A stretch of DNA of 64,000 nucleotides from Lewinellaceae bacterium (GTDB taxonomy: Bacteria; Bacteroidota; Bacteroidia; Chitinophagales; Saprospiraceae). A program made the position numbers and the translations under genes. Position 1 is the stretch's first letter. Every line of letters begins with the position of its first letter. Below, piece by piece: positions 33,372-42,774 of this stretch. Below the pieces are notes generated by a model. That model saw nothing but the letters and a program-made list of their open reading frames with translations, was not told where the DNA came from and did no database searches. Location: NCBI GenBank assembly GCA_020636375.1, contig JACJXZ010000001.1:620001-684000 (forward strand), in the 5' to 3' direction.

Positions 33372-36074
33372 CTACCTTACCAACATAATATCCCCCATCA
33401 CTTTCCGGTTCTCCACCAGCCCGTTGGCCTCCACCGAATACGAGAGCGCCCAGGCATACACCCCCGGCGGCATAGTTTTGCCCTTGTAGCGGCCGTCCCA
33501 GCCATCTTTGGGGCTTTCTGCCTGGAAAAGCTGGTTGCCCCAGCGGTCGAAGATGAAGAACTTGTAGTCCATCAACTCGCAGGGCGATTGCGGTATAAAG
33601 GTGTCGTTGCGCCCGTCCTCATTGGGGGAGAAGGCGTTGGGAACGTAAACATTGCAGTATTCGCATTCGAACAAGGTCACCGAATCCATAACCGTTTCGC
33701 AGTCGCTGAAGACCTCGACCACGTACAGGCCGGGGCGGGAGGCCTCATAACGGGGCAAATTGATGCCATCCTGCCATTGGTAGGAGGCGAATTCGTGGGC
33801 CGTGACGTCAAAAACCACCGGCCCGCCGCACAGGTAGCGCGCCTCGCCCAGCTCTACACTGTCGATGCGGGGGATATAGGCAACCTGGATGGCGTCTTCA
33901 TCCTGCCCGCAGGCGTTGGTTGCCGTCACGGCATAAGTTCCGCCACTGGTTATCATCATGGAGGGGGCGGCACTGCTGTCCTGCCAAAGATACGTGCCTT
34001 CGGGGACGTCCACCTGCAGGAGCAACTGTTCCCCTTCGCAGAGTGCCGTGTCGCCACCCAGGTCGACCAGAGGCGGGGCGAGGGAACTCACCGTTGTGCC
34101 GGCTGTCACCGTTTGACAATCATTGCTCACCGTTACCGAGTAGGCGCCGCCTTCGGATACCAGAAAGATGGGGTGCGTGGCACCGTCCTGCCACTGGTAA
34201 GCCGCATCCGGATTGGAAACATCCAGCTCGATGACGCCGCCTTCGCAAAGGCTGTATTCCGGGGCCAGGTCAACGGACAGCGCGGGAGTATAGGCGACGG
34301 TTATAGCATCCGTTCCATCGCCGCAGGCGTTGGTGGCGGTCACAGAGTAAGTACCCGCTGCGCTCACGGTAAAGTCAGGGCCGGTGCTGCCGTCCTGCCA
34401 TAAATAAGTCGCCCCTTCGGCAGTAGCGTCCAGCAGCAGCTGTTCTGCCGGGCAGAGGGTCGTGTCATCGGCCAGCTGGACGATGGGCGCACTGATGTAA
34501 AGCACCTCTGTGCTGGCCGGCACGGACTCGCACGCATTGGCCACGGTCACCGAGTAGGTTCCGCCTGCCGATACCTGGAGTGTTGGTTGGGTAGAACCAT
34601 CCTGCCAGAGGTAGGTGGCGCCCGGGTAGGAAACGTCCAGTCCGACGACTTCGCCTGTGCAGGCAGTATATTCCGGATCGAGGCTGACGGCCAGGGGCGG
34701 GGTGAAATCCACTGTTATGGTATCGGCATCCGTACCGCAGGCGTTGGTGACGGCCACGGCGTATTCCCCTTCCGAGCTTACGGTATAGATGGCGCCGGTA
34801 CTGCCGTCCTGCCAGAGATAAGCCGCTTCTTCGGCGGTAACGTCCAGCAGGAGTTCATCCCCGGGACAGAGGGTGGCGTTCTCACCTAAATCCACGACCG
34901 GCGGCCCGCCGATCAGGTTGACGGTTACCGCGTCAGAAGCCTGTCCGCAGGCATTGGCGACGGTCACCGAATACATGCCCGGGCTGGTAGCGGTGAAAGT
35001 TGGCGCGGTGGAGCCGTCTTGCCAGAGGTAGGTGACCCCGGGCGTGGTGGCGTCGAGCACAACGGATTGCCCTTCGCAGATGCCCTGGCTCCCGCCGAGG
35101 TCAATGGCCGGCACCCCGGGCGTGTCCAGCAGGAAAGGATGCGTACTGGACGCCAGGGGGTTGCCGCAGAGATCGGTAATGGGGTCCGACGGTTCGGAGG
35201 TGATCTGGAGGGTATAATTGCCGGAATCCGCCAAAGCCGGGGAGATGGATAGCGAAAAAGCATCGTGATACTCCCCGCCGGCATCGCAGATGCTGGAGGC
35301 CAGGGACAAAGCGTAGCTTTCGCCATTGGGCCCGGTGAGGGAAAAGTTGGCAGCAGAGATGGTCGTGCAGTCCACATTTTCATCGAAGGTAAAGCTGATG
35401 TTGTTGTCGTTGCAGCTCACGGGCAGGTTGAGCTCATCCAGGACCGGAGGTTCGAAGTCAAAAATATCGACATTGGAGATGCCGAAATCGATGGTGTAGC
35501 CAGAGGTCGAGGCCGACCAGTTGGAGACCATCAGCACGTAGGTATTGCCGGCCGTCACCGGGATGAGGCTGTTGAAGGGAGAATAGCCCTCGGTTTCATC
35601 AGGGGGCAAGTTAAAGCAACCGGCACCTTGCGTGTTATAGGAGGTCGCGCCCGTCGCCCCGGTGGGCCCGCTACAGGCGTCGGAGTTAAAAAAAGTGCCG
35701 CCGGCAGCGTTGCAGCTCACCAGCAAATCCTCGTCGTCGTAGATATCCCCGCATTCGGCATTGGTGATGTTGAACAGGGCCCAGTCGTAATCATCCAGGG
35801 CAAAGTTTGGGGTAAGGACGAAGCCGAAATTGCCGGATTCATTGACTGTAAAGGTATACCAGATCGAGTAATCTTCCACATCGGTGCAACTGATGTCGGG
35901 GTTGATCTCGTTTGGATAATTGCCGTCGCCGGCCAGCACCCGGCTTTCGGAATACACCTGCTGGCAGATCGGGATGGCACCCAGGCAGTCCTGAATGGTG
36001 GGCGCCTGGGCGGACAGCTGCAGGCTGAAGAAGATCGGGAACAAGGCGCTGAGGGTAACTTTCATTTGTCGCAT
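33372..36074 (-). CDS. Large secreted protein with Ig-like repeats and gliding C-terminal (CHU_C) domain
   Basis: The 900-residue protein has a signal peptide (MRQMKVTLSALF...LQLSAQ) and an N-terminal module with DCLGAIPICQQVYSES, seen in many secreted Bacteroidota proteins. A Big-type domain follows, then seven repeats of about 80 residues, each with a YLWQDGST-like core and a CxG...DA(T)xG strand pattern. The C-terminal domain (about 810-900) has VYVPNAFSPNEDGRNDTF, FIFDRWGNQLFQ and GVYAWALSY, which is the gliding-motility-associated C-terminal signal used by the type IX secretion system. It is likely a surface or secreted adhesin; the repeats are extension modules. A second ATG at 36065 is also possible. 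Confidence 0.88.
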   Translation of the reverse strand: MRQMKVTLSALFPIFFSLQLSAQAPTIQDCLGAIPICQQVYSESRVLAGDGNYPNEINPDISCTDVEDYSIWYTFTVNESGNFGFVLTPNFALDDYDWALFNITNAECGDIYDDEDLLVSCNAAGGTFFNSDACSGPTGATGATSYNTQGAGCFNLPPDETEGYSPFNSLIPVTAGNTYVLMVSNWSASTSGYTIDFGISNVDIFDFEPPVLDELNLPVSCNDNNISFTFDENVDCTTISAANFSLTGPNGESYALSLASSICDAGGEYHDAFSLSISPALADSGNYTLQITSEPSDPITDLCGNPLASSTHPFLLDTPGVPAIDLGGSQGICEGQSVVLDATTPGVTYLWQDGSTAPTFTATSPGMYSVTVANACGQASDAVTVNLIGGPPVVDLGENATLCPGDELLLDVTAEEAAYLWQDGSTGAIYTVSSEGEYAVAVTNACGTDADTITVDFTPPLAVSLDPEYTACTGEVVGLDVSYPGATYLWQDGSTQPTLQVSAGGTYSVTVANACESVPASTEVLYISAPIVQLADDTTLCPAEQLLLDATAEGATYLWQDGSTGPDFTVSAAGTYSVTATNACGDGTDAITVAYTPALSVDLAPEYSLCEGGVIELDVSNPDAAYQWQDGATHPIFLVSEGGAYSVTVSNDCQTVTAGTTVSSLAPPLVDLGGDTALCEGEQLLLQVDVPEGTYLWQDSSAAPSMMITSGGTYAVTATNACGQDEDAIQVAYIPRIDSVELGEARYLCGGPVVFDVTAHEFASYQWQDGINLPRYEASRPGLYVVEVFSDCETVMDSVTLFECEYCNVYVPNAFSPNEDGRNDTFIPQSPCELMDYKFFIFDRWGNQLFQAESPKDGWDGRYKGKTMPPGVYAWALSYSVEANGLVENRKVMGDIMLVR

Positions 36075-36434
36075 AATGGCTTTGGATTGGGATGTATGAA
36101 TAACTTTGGGTTGCATGGCCAGAGTTGGGCCGGGAAACGGGAAACAAGCGGAGATAAGCTGATTAGGTAACCCTTAAAAAATAACTTCAGGGCCCTTACC
36201 CGCCATTCAGTGCGCGAAGCACTTAGCAGGGTCAGGCTGCTGAACGAGCTGCAATTACGGGCATCAAACAGTGAAGTTGTTTTTTAATCACTACTAAGGG
36301 CAGCAGATTTTCAGAAGGACGAGCAAGATATGAATTTTTTCCTCTTTTGAGGAAACCAGAGGCGTTAAAATTCCTGATACATCTGTGGGATGCTCCCGAC
36401 GGAGTGCGGGTAGCGGAAGCGGGACAGCGCGATC
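36075..36434. other. Gene-free gap
   Basis: No credible gene or clear terminator. A frame on the minus strand overlaps the following barrel gene and is not coding. The region should contain the promoter of the large secreted protein gene, but no good TAnnTTTG with a matching -33 was found. Confidence 0.5.
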
Positions 36435-37055
36435 CTACCAGAAATACGCCACCGACAACTGCAGCGACCGCGTCCGGAAATAGTACACGCCGTTGATGCC
36501 TGTGTCCTCGTCGCGGAATTGGCCCTCCCCCACCCGCACATTGCCCAGGCTGTAGCGCAGGCTGGCCAGGAAGGAGCGGGAGATGTGGAATGAAGCCCCC
36601 AGCAGCCAGGCAAAGTCGGCCCGTTCCATGAAAATGACCTCGTCGGAGCTGCCCAGCAAGTAGCCTCCTTCGATGCCAGCATCCACCGACCAGCGCTCGA
36701 CGGGAATGAGGCGCAGGAAGATGGGCAGGTTGAGGTAGTACAGCTCCGACCGGGTCTCGGCACCGACAGCGCCGACGGGGGCCAGGCTCCATTGGCCGCC
36801 TTTCATAACGCCCAGCAATTCCGCGCCCAGCACCAGATGCCGGCCAATGGGCTGCTCGGCGGCCACTCCCGCCTGAAAGCCGTACAGTTGCCCGAGGCTG
36901 GAGTCTCCAAACGCATTGGGTATCTTCGTCATGCGGAAGTGAGAAATGTTGGGGCCGGCTTTGACGCCAAAGTAAGTCTGGGCAGAAGAGCGGGAAAGTG
37001 CCAGGCACAGGAAGACAATCAAGAGAAAGGTTACTATTCTAAAGTTGCGCGGCAT
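36435..37055 (-). CDS. Outer-membrane beta-barrel protein (porin/PorT family)
   Basis: The 206-residue product has a signal peptide (MPRNFRIVTFLLIVFLCLAL...SAQ) and starts the mature part with TYFGVKAGPNISHF, the classic opening of Bacteroidota outer-membrane barrels of the PorT type. Alternating hydrophobic strands follow (YLNLPIFLRLI, WLLGASFHISRSFLASLRYSLG) and the last residue is an aromatic: LQLSVAYFW, the signal for insertion by BAM. It is a small 8- to 10-stranded barrel of unknown job. It is the last gene before the large CHU_C protein, which is on the same strand. Confidence 0.85.
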   Translation of the reverse strand: MPRNFRIVTFLLIVFLCLALSRSSAQTYFGVKAGPNISHFRMTKIPNAFGDSSLGQLYGFQAGVAAEQPIGRHLVLGAELLGVMKGGQWSLAPVGAVGAETRSELYYLNLPIFLRLIPVERWSVDAGIEGGYLLGSSDEVIFMERADFAWLLGASFHISRSFLASLRYSLGNVRVGEGQFRDEDTGINGVYYFRTRSLQLSVAYFW

Positions 37056-37341
37056 CAGCTTTATGATTCAGTTTAGCAATCCAAAGTGGTATGTTAAAAA
37101 AACGCGGAGAGCAGGCGTTCATTTTCTGCGGAGTGTTTCTTAACAGAATGCTTTGGTTTACGGACCATTTTAAAGTTGCCTGTCCGAAAAAAGGCAGCCG
37201 CCCAACGGCAGCTGCCCTCTATAAAGATTCTATCGGAAAATTTATTCGAAACGACCAGGAACTAAAACCGCGCAGGCTTTGGCGTCCACCAAAGCGGAAC
37301 CGCCAAAGCCAATCCCGACAATCTTGTAAATCCAAACACTT

Positions 37342-38535
37342 TTAAAACTCCCGCCCTTTCAACATGCCGTGCCAGTACATCTGTGGCAGGCCGTAGGCCT
37401 TCAGGGCGTACATGCTGTAGCGCTCCTGCGCCTGGTCGAACGGGAAGGATTCAGCCGGCTGGCTGTCGTAGTCAAACTCTGCCAGGATGAGGCTGCCGTA
37501 GCCCGTTACCAGCGGGCAGGACGTATAGCCGTTGTAAGCCTCTTCCGGCGTATGGCCCTGCATTACGGCCCTCAGGTTTTTTACCAGTACAGGCGCCTGC
37601 TTGCGGATGGCCGCCCCTGTCTTGGAGGTAGGCAGGCTGCTGGCGTCGCCCAGGGAGAAAATATTTGGATATTTGGTGTGCTGCATGGTATCCTTATCCA
37701 CGCTGACCCAGCCTGCCTCGTTACCCAGTGGGCTTTTCTTAAGAAAATCGGGCGCGCTTTGCGGAGGCGTGACGTGGATCATTTCATATTCCATCTCCTT
37801 TTTCTCGCCGGTCTGCCGGTGTTCAAAGACGGCAACCTTTTTATCCGGCCTGATTTCTACCAGTTCCTGGTAAAAGTCGGTCTTGATACCATACCGTTCA
37901 ACGACCTTTTCCAGGGCTGCCCGATACTTGGCAACGCCGAAGATGACGGTGCCGGCGCTGGCGAAGACGACCTCGACCTTGTTCTTCAGGCCGTGCTTCT
38001 GGAAGTAGTCGGCAGCCAGGTACATGATCTTCTGCGGAGCGCCGCCGCATTTGATCGGCGTGGAAGGCGCCGTGAAGATGGCCCGCCCTTTTTTGACGCC
38101 TTTCAGGGCGTCCCAGGTAGAATTCACGGTATCATAAGAATAATTGCTGCAGACTCCGGAGCCGGGCTTGGCCAGGCCTTCCTTCAGCCCGGGGATCTTA
38201 TCCCAGTCGATCTGTATGCCGGGAGCTACGACCAGATAGTCATAGGTATGTTGATCGCCGCTGCGCAGGGTGACGGCATTTTTCTCCGGCTGGAAAGTGT
38301 CTACGTAATCCTTGATCCAGGTAACCCCGGGCGGGATGAAATCCGCCTCGTTGCGTTCGGAAATTTCCCGGGGGAAAACGCCGGCGCCAACCAGCGTCCA
38401 GATGGGTTGGTAGTAATGCTTCTCGCTAGGTTCAATGATGGTGACCTCCGGAGCATTGGGCTTGTTGCGCAACATGGCGGCAACGGTGATGCCTGCCGTA
38501 CCGCCTCCGACGATCAGAACTTCATGGTGTGCCAT
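37342..38535 (-). CDS. sqr: Sulfide:quinone oxidoreductase
   Basis: This 397-residue FAD enzyme has the N-terminal dinucleotide motif VLIVGGGTAGITVAAML, then YDYLVVAPGIQIDW, and the C-terminal FAD site FSLGDASSLPTSKTGAA. The three cysteines typical of SQR are present: Cys129 in GVCSNYSYD, Cys163 in IKCGGAPQK and Cys340 in YTSCPLVTGYGS. It oxidises sulfide to polysulfide and passes electrons to quinones at the cytoplasmic membrane, using an amphipathic C-terminus. It lies 3 bases downstream of a DUF1641 gene on the same strand, forming an operon with a palindromic operator in its promoter. The closely related flavocytochrome c flavoprotein is less likely because of the SQR-type cysteines. Confidence 0.9.
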   Translation of the reverse strand: MAHHEVLIVGGGTAGITVAAMLRNKPNAPEVTIIEPSEKHYYQPIWTLVGAGVFPREISERNEADFIPPGVTWIKDYVDTFQPEKNAVTLRSGDQHTYDYLVVAPGIQIDWDKIPGLKEGLAKPGSGVCSNYSYDTVNSTWDALKGVKKGRAIFTAPSTPIKCGGAPQKIMYLAADYFQKHGLKNKVEVVFASAGTVIFGVAKYRAALEKVVERYGIKTDFYQELVEIRPDKKVAVFEHRQTGEKKEMEYEMIHVTPPQSAPDFLKKSPLGNEAGWVSVDKDTMQHTKYPNIFSLGDASSLPTSKTGAAIRKQAPVLVKNLRAVMQGHTPEEAYNGYTSCPLVTGYGSLILAEFDYDSQPAESFPFDQAQERYSMYALKAYGLPQMYWHGMLKGREF

Positions 38536-38538
38536 TGT

Positions 38539-39441
38539 CTATTGTTTTTTGTTGTTTTGCAATTCTCTTTCAATTACTTCATTGCAGAGCCTTCCAAAGT
38601 TGCGGCCAAAGGAAAGCAGGAAGCCGAGCGACTTCTGAATCTCTGGGTCGCGCATGGCACCCAGCAGTTTGAACACGCCGGCTCTCTTAGGCGGGTCCAT
38701 CCGGCATTGGGTCAGCGCACCGCTGACCACGGAGAGGACATCCAGGGTCTTCGGGTTAAATAAATCGCTATGGAGAAGGGCGTCGAACTCTTCAGAATCG
38801 ACCAGGTCGGCGGTTCGCTTAGCTACCGTGATGCCTTTTTGGGATAAGGCCGCCAAGTCGAGGCCGTTACCGGATACGCTCCGGTATCCCTCATCCATGA
38901 CGTCCACGGCCATGGCCATGATGCCCGGCGCCTGTTTGGCCAGCTTGAGCAGGCTGCTGAGTTGTTCGATCATTTCCGGAGCCGTGAGTTGTTCAGCCAG
39001 TTGCAGGGCGGCGCCCAGGCGCTGCTCGATGTCGATTCCATGAGCGGCAGCCTGGCGGAAGCCGTCGTCCGCCATGTCCATCATCATGCTGGCGATGCCC
39101 GGTGCCTGATCGGCGAACTTCAGCAGGCCATCGAGCCGTTCTACCATCTCGGGGGAAGTCAGCTTCTCGGCCATGTGGAGGGCGTTGGCCAGGCGCTCGT
39201 TGATGTCGACGCCCTGCTGTGCCGCCTGGCGGTAAGTATCGTCGACGGTATCCACCGCCATGCTTACCAGCCCCGGGCCTTGCTCCAGGAGGGTATTCAG
39301 CCGTTCTACGCCCTTCTCCAGGGTGTCGATGCGCTGCAGCAGGTGGTCGAGCGCCTTCAGGGTTTTCTCGCTGGTCAGCCGCTCTTGCAGCTGTTGGCCG
39401 GCCTGGGTCTCCGTCCAGTCAGGATTGCCATTAACCTTCAT
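38539..39441 (-). CDS. DUF1641 protein of the sqr operon
   Basis: The 300-residue protein is mostly helical, with two to three repeats of a segment such as LASMMMDMADDGFRQAAAHG and IMAMAVDVMDEGYRSVSGNG, each preceded by LTxPEMxExLxxLLxxAxQAPG. The C-terminal part (KTLDVLSVVSGALTQCR...KLLGAMRDPEIQKSLGFLLSFGRNFG) is the DUF1641 domain. DUF1641 proteins are often encoded beside sulfide:quinone oxidoreductases and are thought to help the flavoprotein or its electron transfer; the mechanism is unknown. It is the first gene of the operon, with a 4-base-scale gap to sqr. No membrane helix or signal peptide is visible, so it is cytoplasmic. Confidence 0.85.
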   Translation of the reverse strand: MKVNGNPDWTETQAGQQLQERLTSEKTLKALDHLLQRIDTLEKGVERLNTLLEQGPGLVSMAVDTVDDTYRQAAQQGVDINERLANALHMAEKLTSPEMVERLDGLLKFADQAPGIASMMMDMADDGFRQAAAHGIDIEQRLGAALQLAEQLTAPEMIEQLSSLLKLAKQAPGIMAMAVDVMDEGYRSVSGNGLDLAALSQKGITVAKRTADLVDSEEFDALLHSDLFNPKTLDVLSVVSGALTQCRMDPPKRAGVFKLLGAMRDPEIQKSLGFLLSFGRNFGRLCNEVIERELQNNKKQ

Positions 39442-39535
39442 AAGCCTTTTGTTTGTTTTTTGAAACCTAGAAAGCGCCTTTTTCCATGGGGAGGATTTTA
39501 AAAGGGAGGCTTTCCGATAGAATTAAAAGCACATA

Positions 39536-39567
39536 CAAAAGTATGAATTTATATTCATACATTGAAA
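39536..39567 (-). promoter_or_regulatory. Promoter and palindromic operator of the DUF1641-sqr operon
   Basis: On the minus strand TTTC (39564-39567) and TACTTTTG (39536-39543) are separated by exactly 20 bases, the Bacteroidota spacing, and the second element fits TAnnTTTG fully. Between and over them lies the 20-bp palindrome GTATGAAT-N4-ATTCATAC (39541-39560). An 8-bp arm on each side is the size of an ArsR- or CsoR-like dimer site, and sulfide-responsive ArsR-type repressors are known for sqr genes elsewhere. The regulator itself is not in the window. Confidence 0.8.
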
Positions 39568-39598
39568 TAAAAGGCGGGATTCTACCCCTTTTTCCCCT

Positions 39599-40219
39599 TT
39601 ATTGTTTCCTGAACTCATACCCACCCTTCACCGCGCCCCACACCTGCCCGCCGCTGTCGTCGAAGCCCTGGTCCCAGCTGACGATAAGGCCCTCGCGGAT
39701 GGTGACGCGGGAGGTGGCGTAACTGGCGCCGCGCAGGGTGCTTTCACAGCCGTTGCCCCGGGTTCCGCCGACAAAGGAACCGTCGGCCTGCCGTTCCAGC
39801 AGCACAGCGCACCCCTCGCGAAGTTCGAGGGCTTCCGGGCTAAGCTGCTCAAACCGGGCCGGTTCTTTCCAGGCGCCAACAAAGGCTTCAGGTTCCGGCA
39901 GGGTGTATACTACGCTCCGGAAGGACTGAGGGCCCGCCTGTTCCAGTTTGTAGACCCGCTGCCGGTAGGGGCGGCCCGGCATGGCTGTCACCGCCTGCTC
40001 TACATAAAGCCACCGCCCCTTATCCGGCCAGATGGGATACATGTGCAGGGTGATATCATAAAATGCCGAATCGCGGGCGGCCTGGGCGGCACTGGTAAAG
40101 GTGCCGGACATCAGGGCTTGCAGTTCGTCGAGGGCCCGGTCGGTGCCCTTGGTTTTCCGGCTGGTGCTGCAGGCCGCGCAGAACAGCAGGAATGCCAGGA
40201 TAAATGTGAGATTTTTCAT
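39599..40219 (-). CDS. CpcT/CpeT-family lipoprotein
   Basis: The 206-residue product has a lipobox (FCAAC, Cys17) and a domain of the CpcT/CpeT family: DELQALMSGTFTS, YDITLHMYPIW, RWLYVEQAVTAMPGRPYRQRVYKL, CAVLLERQADGSFVGGT and a C-terminal SWDQGFDDSGGQVWG. In cyanobacteria this fold attaches bilins to phycobiliproteins, but non-photosynthetic bacteria use it for unknown, perhaps small-hydrophobic-ligand binding. Here it is probably periplasmic or outer-membrane-bound. It follows aceK on the same strand after 41 bases, so both may be read together. Confidence 0.85.
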   Translation of the reverse strand: MKNLTFILAFLLFCAACSTSRKTKGTDRALDELQALMSGTFTSAAQAARDSAFYDITLHMYPIWPDKGRWLYVEQAVTAMPGRPYRQRVYKLEQAGPQSFRSVVYTLPEPEAFVGAWKEPARFEQLSPEALELREGCAVLLERQADGSFVGGTRGNGCESTLRGASYATSRVTIREGLIVSWDQGFDDSGGQVWGAVKGGYEFRKQ

Positions 40220-40260
40220 GCTGTGATCATCTTATTTCAAGCGGTGAGGCCGGCCGCTCA

Positions 40261-42024
40261 TCAAAACGTATCTTCGGGTTCTTCCTGATGGTTGTTTCGG
40301 AACAATTTCTTGAACCGCAGGCGCTGCCGGTAGGGAAAAACGTCAAAGATTTCGCCGTTGCGGAGGCGCTCCTGCACCTTGCGCCAGAAAGTGACGTCGT
40401 ACAGGTCGCCATGCAGCTTGTAAAAGATTTCGCGGATATCCTGGCGGCCGATGAGGAAACGGGGAAACTCCTCGGGGAATACATCATTGGGCCCGACCGA
40501 GTACCAGGGCTCGGAAGAAAGTTCGTCGTAGTAATCGCGCGGTTCGGGGATGCGGCGGAAATTGTAATCGGTCAGGAAACCGATCTCGTCGTAGTCGTAG
40601 AAAACGACCCGTTTGAGGCGGGTGACGCCAAAGTTTTTAAGCAACATATCTCCCGGGAAGATATTCACGGCGGCCAGTTGTTTGATGGCTTTTCCGTATT
40701 CGTTGATCACGTCTTCGGCCTGGTCGGGTGTGGCCGTTTCCAGGTAAAGGTTGAGCGGGATCATCTTTTTCTCGATGTAGAGGTGTTTGACTTCGACGAT
40801 GTCGTCGTATACCTTCACTTTGGAAGGCGCCTCTTTCAGCAGTTCGTCCATCAATTCGGCAGACAAGCGTTCCCGCGGAAAGGTAAAATTCTCGAACATG
40901 TGGCTGTCCGCCATTCGCCCGACCCGGTCGTGGAAGAAAACAACCTCGTACTTCTCTTTAACTTCCTGCTCCGTCACTTTTTTAGGAGCGGCAAAAGTAT
41001 CCTTGATGACCTTGAAGACCATGTTGTAGGAATTGAGCGTAAAGACCGACATGACCATGCCCTTGATGCCGGGGGCGATGACGAAATCGTCGTAGGATCG
41101 GTCCATATGGCGCAGGAAATCCCGGTAGAGGACAGTTTTGCCGTGCTTTTCAAAGCCGATGGAGTTGTATAGTTCGCCCATGTTTTTAGTGGGCAGGATG
41201 GACAGCAGGAAGTCGACCATTTCGCTGACGATGTCCACATCGACCAGGAAGTAGGAGCGGTTGTAGCTGAAGATAGAACTCACCTCGTTGTACTCCAGCA
41301 GCAAAGCATCCACATAGATCCCATTCTCTTCGTGCAGCAGGGGCATGATAAAGGGAAAGACGCGGTCCTCCAGGTGCAGCCGCCCGACGATGTATGCGCC
41401 TTTGTTGCGGAAGAAGATAGACTTCAGCATTTCCAGGCGCGCATTGCGGGGCAGAGCATCCCGCCCTTCCAGTATCTTCTGGTTGAGCACGGTGGTGATA
41501 TAGCCGATGTCGCGCTCCATATCCTCCCAGGGCGCGTCGAAAGCGTAAAAGGAGAACAACTGCCGGACGACGTGTTCGATGGGCCGGACGAGGAAAAAGG
41601 TTTGGTAAATAGGCACTGTGGAGCGGAATTCCCGGTAGGTGCCGGTGGCATGGACGAACATGAGGTCCTCGTCTACGCTCAGCCCTTTATGGCTGTGGCG
41701 AAACACCGAGTTGTAAAAGGTTTCCGCAATATTCCGGGTGTTGAAATTGATGACCTCGTCGAGATAGTTTTCCTTGATGCGCTTCCAGGTGTCGCGGTCG
41801 GCGGCGCGGTCGCCGAGAAAATCCAGGACTTTCTCCGTCGTGCGCCCCACCTGGTTGCGGTAAAGGGTCAGCCGCTCCCGGGAATCGGCCTGTATGCCAT
41901 GCCAGTCGCGGTTCTCAAAACGGATTTGCGCCCGCTTGGTGATCCGCTTGTACTGGTGGTAATACTTCAGGTAAGCCCCCAGGATGAGGTGGGCCGTGTC
42001 GTATGGCAATAATTTTTCGAACAT
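40261..42024 (-). CDS. aceK: Isocitrate dehydrogenase kinase/phosphatase AceK
   Basis: The 587-residue protein matches AceK throughout. The ATP-binding loop is APGIKGMVMSVFTL at 317-330 and the catalytic region is GDMLLKNFGVTRL...VVFYDYDE at 458-480 (Asp459, Asn464, Asp477, Asp479). AceK phosphorylates isocitrate dehydrogenase to send carbon through the glyoxylate bypass and dephosphorylates it under other conditions. In proteobacteria it lies beside aceA and aceB, but here those genes are absent and it follows a VIT1-type transporter and a haem protein. AceK is unusual in this phylum, so horizontal transfer or an old retained gene should be considered. Base composition looks like that of its neighbours. 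Confidence 0.92.
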   Translation of the reverse strand: MFEKLLPYDTAHLILGAYLKYYHQYKRITKRAQIRFENRDWHGIQADSRERLTLYRNQVGRTTEKVLDFLGDRAADRDTWKRIKENYLDEVINFNTRNIAETFYNSVFRHSHKGLSVDEDLMFVHATGTYREFRSTVPIYQTFFLVRPIEHVVRQLFSFYAFDAPWEDMERDIGYITTVLNQKILEGRDALPRNARLEMLKSIFFRNKGAYIVGRLHLEDRVFPFIMPLLHEENGIYVDALLLEYNEVSSIFSYNRSYFLVDVDIVSEMVDFLLSILPTKNMGELYNSIGFEKHGKTVLYRDFLRHMDRSYDDFVIAPGIKGMVMSVFTLNSYNMVFKVIKDTFAAPKKVTEQEVKEKYEVVFFHDRVGRMADSHMFENFTFPRERLSAELMDELLKEAPSKVKVYDDIVEVKHLYIEKKMIPLNLYLETATPDQAEDVINEYGKAIKQLAAVNIFPGDMLLKNFGVTRLKRVVFYDYDEIGFLTDYNFRRIPEPRDYYDELSSEPWYSVGPNDVFPEEFPRFLIGRQDIREIFYKLHGDLYDVTFWRKVQERLRNGEIFDVFPYRQRLRFKKLFRNNHQEEPEDTF

Positions 42025-42035
42025 GCGTTAAACTT

Positions 42036-42770
42036 TTATCCCCCTACGATCACCCGCTCCAGCACATCCCCCACAAGATAGGCCACGCCGGCGGCGATGG
42101 CGCCGAGGACCAGTGTTTCCAGAATGCCTTTCCAGTGAGAGGTATCCGTGACGTAGGTTTTCAGCCAGCCGACGGCGGCAAAGGCCAGGCCGGTGAGCAG
42201 GCAGGTTGTCAGGAACAGGTCGCCGCTAAACCCGAAGATAAAATCCCATAGGTAGAGGGCCAGAGGGATGAACCCCACCAGCAGGAAAGCCAGGTAGGTG
42301 ACCAGGCCGATCTTAAACGGAGATCGGGTCTGCTCCATCATTCCCAGCTCGTCTTTCATCATTTCGTCGACCCAGCGGTCTTTGTCTGAACAGATGACAT
42401 CCACTACTTTTTCCAGCAACGCCCCGCAGAACCCTTTCTTCCGGTAAATCTCCCGGATTTCTTCCCGTTCCGCTTCCGGCAGGTGTTTCACTTCCCACTG
42501 CTCGATCTTTTTGTGTTTTTCGTAATTGGCTCGCTCGGACTTGGAGGATAAGTAGGCGCCCACCGACATGGAAAAACCGTCGGCCAGCAAATTGGCAAAC
42601 CCCAGGATAAGGATGACCGAGCTGTCCAGGCTGGCGCCAACGGCCCCGGCAACCACGGCAAAAGTGGTTACGCTGCCGTCGATGCCGCCGTAGACGAACT
42701 CGCCGAGATAGTCCTGGTAACGGCTAAAGAAAGAATTGTCACCGTGCAGGCGCGCTTCACGATGTTCCAT
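42036..42770 (-). CDS. VIT1/CCC1-family iron/manganese transporter
   Basis: The 244-residue membrane protein contains the VIT1/CCC1 hallmark GGIDGSVTTFAVVAGAVGA, then SVILILGFANLLADGFSMSVGAYLSSKSE, a long cytoplasmic region rich in Glu and His (LPEAEREEIREIYRKKG), and three C-terminal helices. It has five membrane helices and would export iron or manganese from the cytoplasm in exchange for protons. It lies 4 bases after the haem-binding protein gene and 11 bases before aceK. Because the upstream gene's end overlaps the longer frame, I chose the second ATG; the first at 42803 is an alternative. Confidence 0.88.
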   Translation of the reverse strand: MEHREARLHGDNSFFSRYQDYLGEFVYGGIDGSVTTFAVVAGAVGASLDSSVILILGFANLLADGFSMSVGAYLSSKSERANYEKHKKIEQWEVKHLPEAEREEIREIYRKKGFCGALLEKVVDVICSDKDRWVDEMMKDELGMMEQTRSPFKIGLVTYLAFLLVGFIPLALYLWDFIFGFSGDLFLTTCLLTGLAFAAVGWLKTYVTDTSHWKGILETLVLGAIAAGVAYLVGDVLERVIVGG

Positions 42771-42774
42771 AGTA

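Noticed and set aside
37091..37345. 84-codon plus-strand frame between the barrel and sqr genes
   Set aside because: Basic, low-complexity end (RRLWRPPKRNRQSQSRQ), no family pattern, and it overlaps the 3' end of sqr on the other strand.
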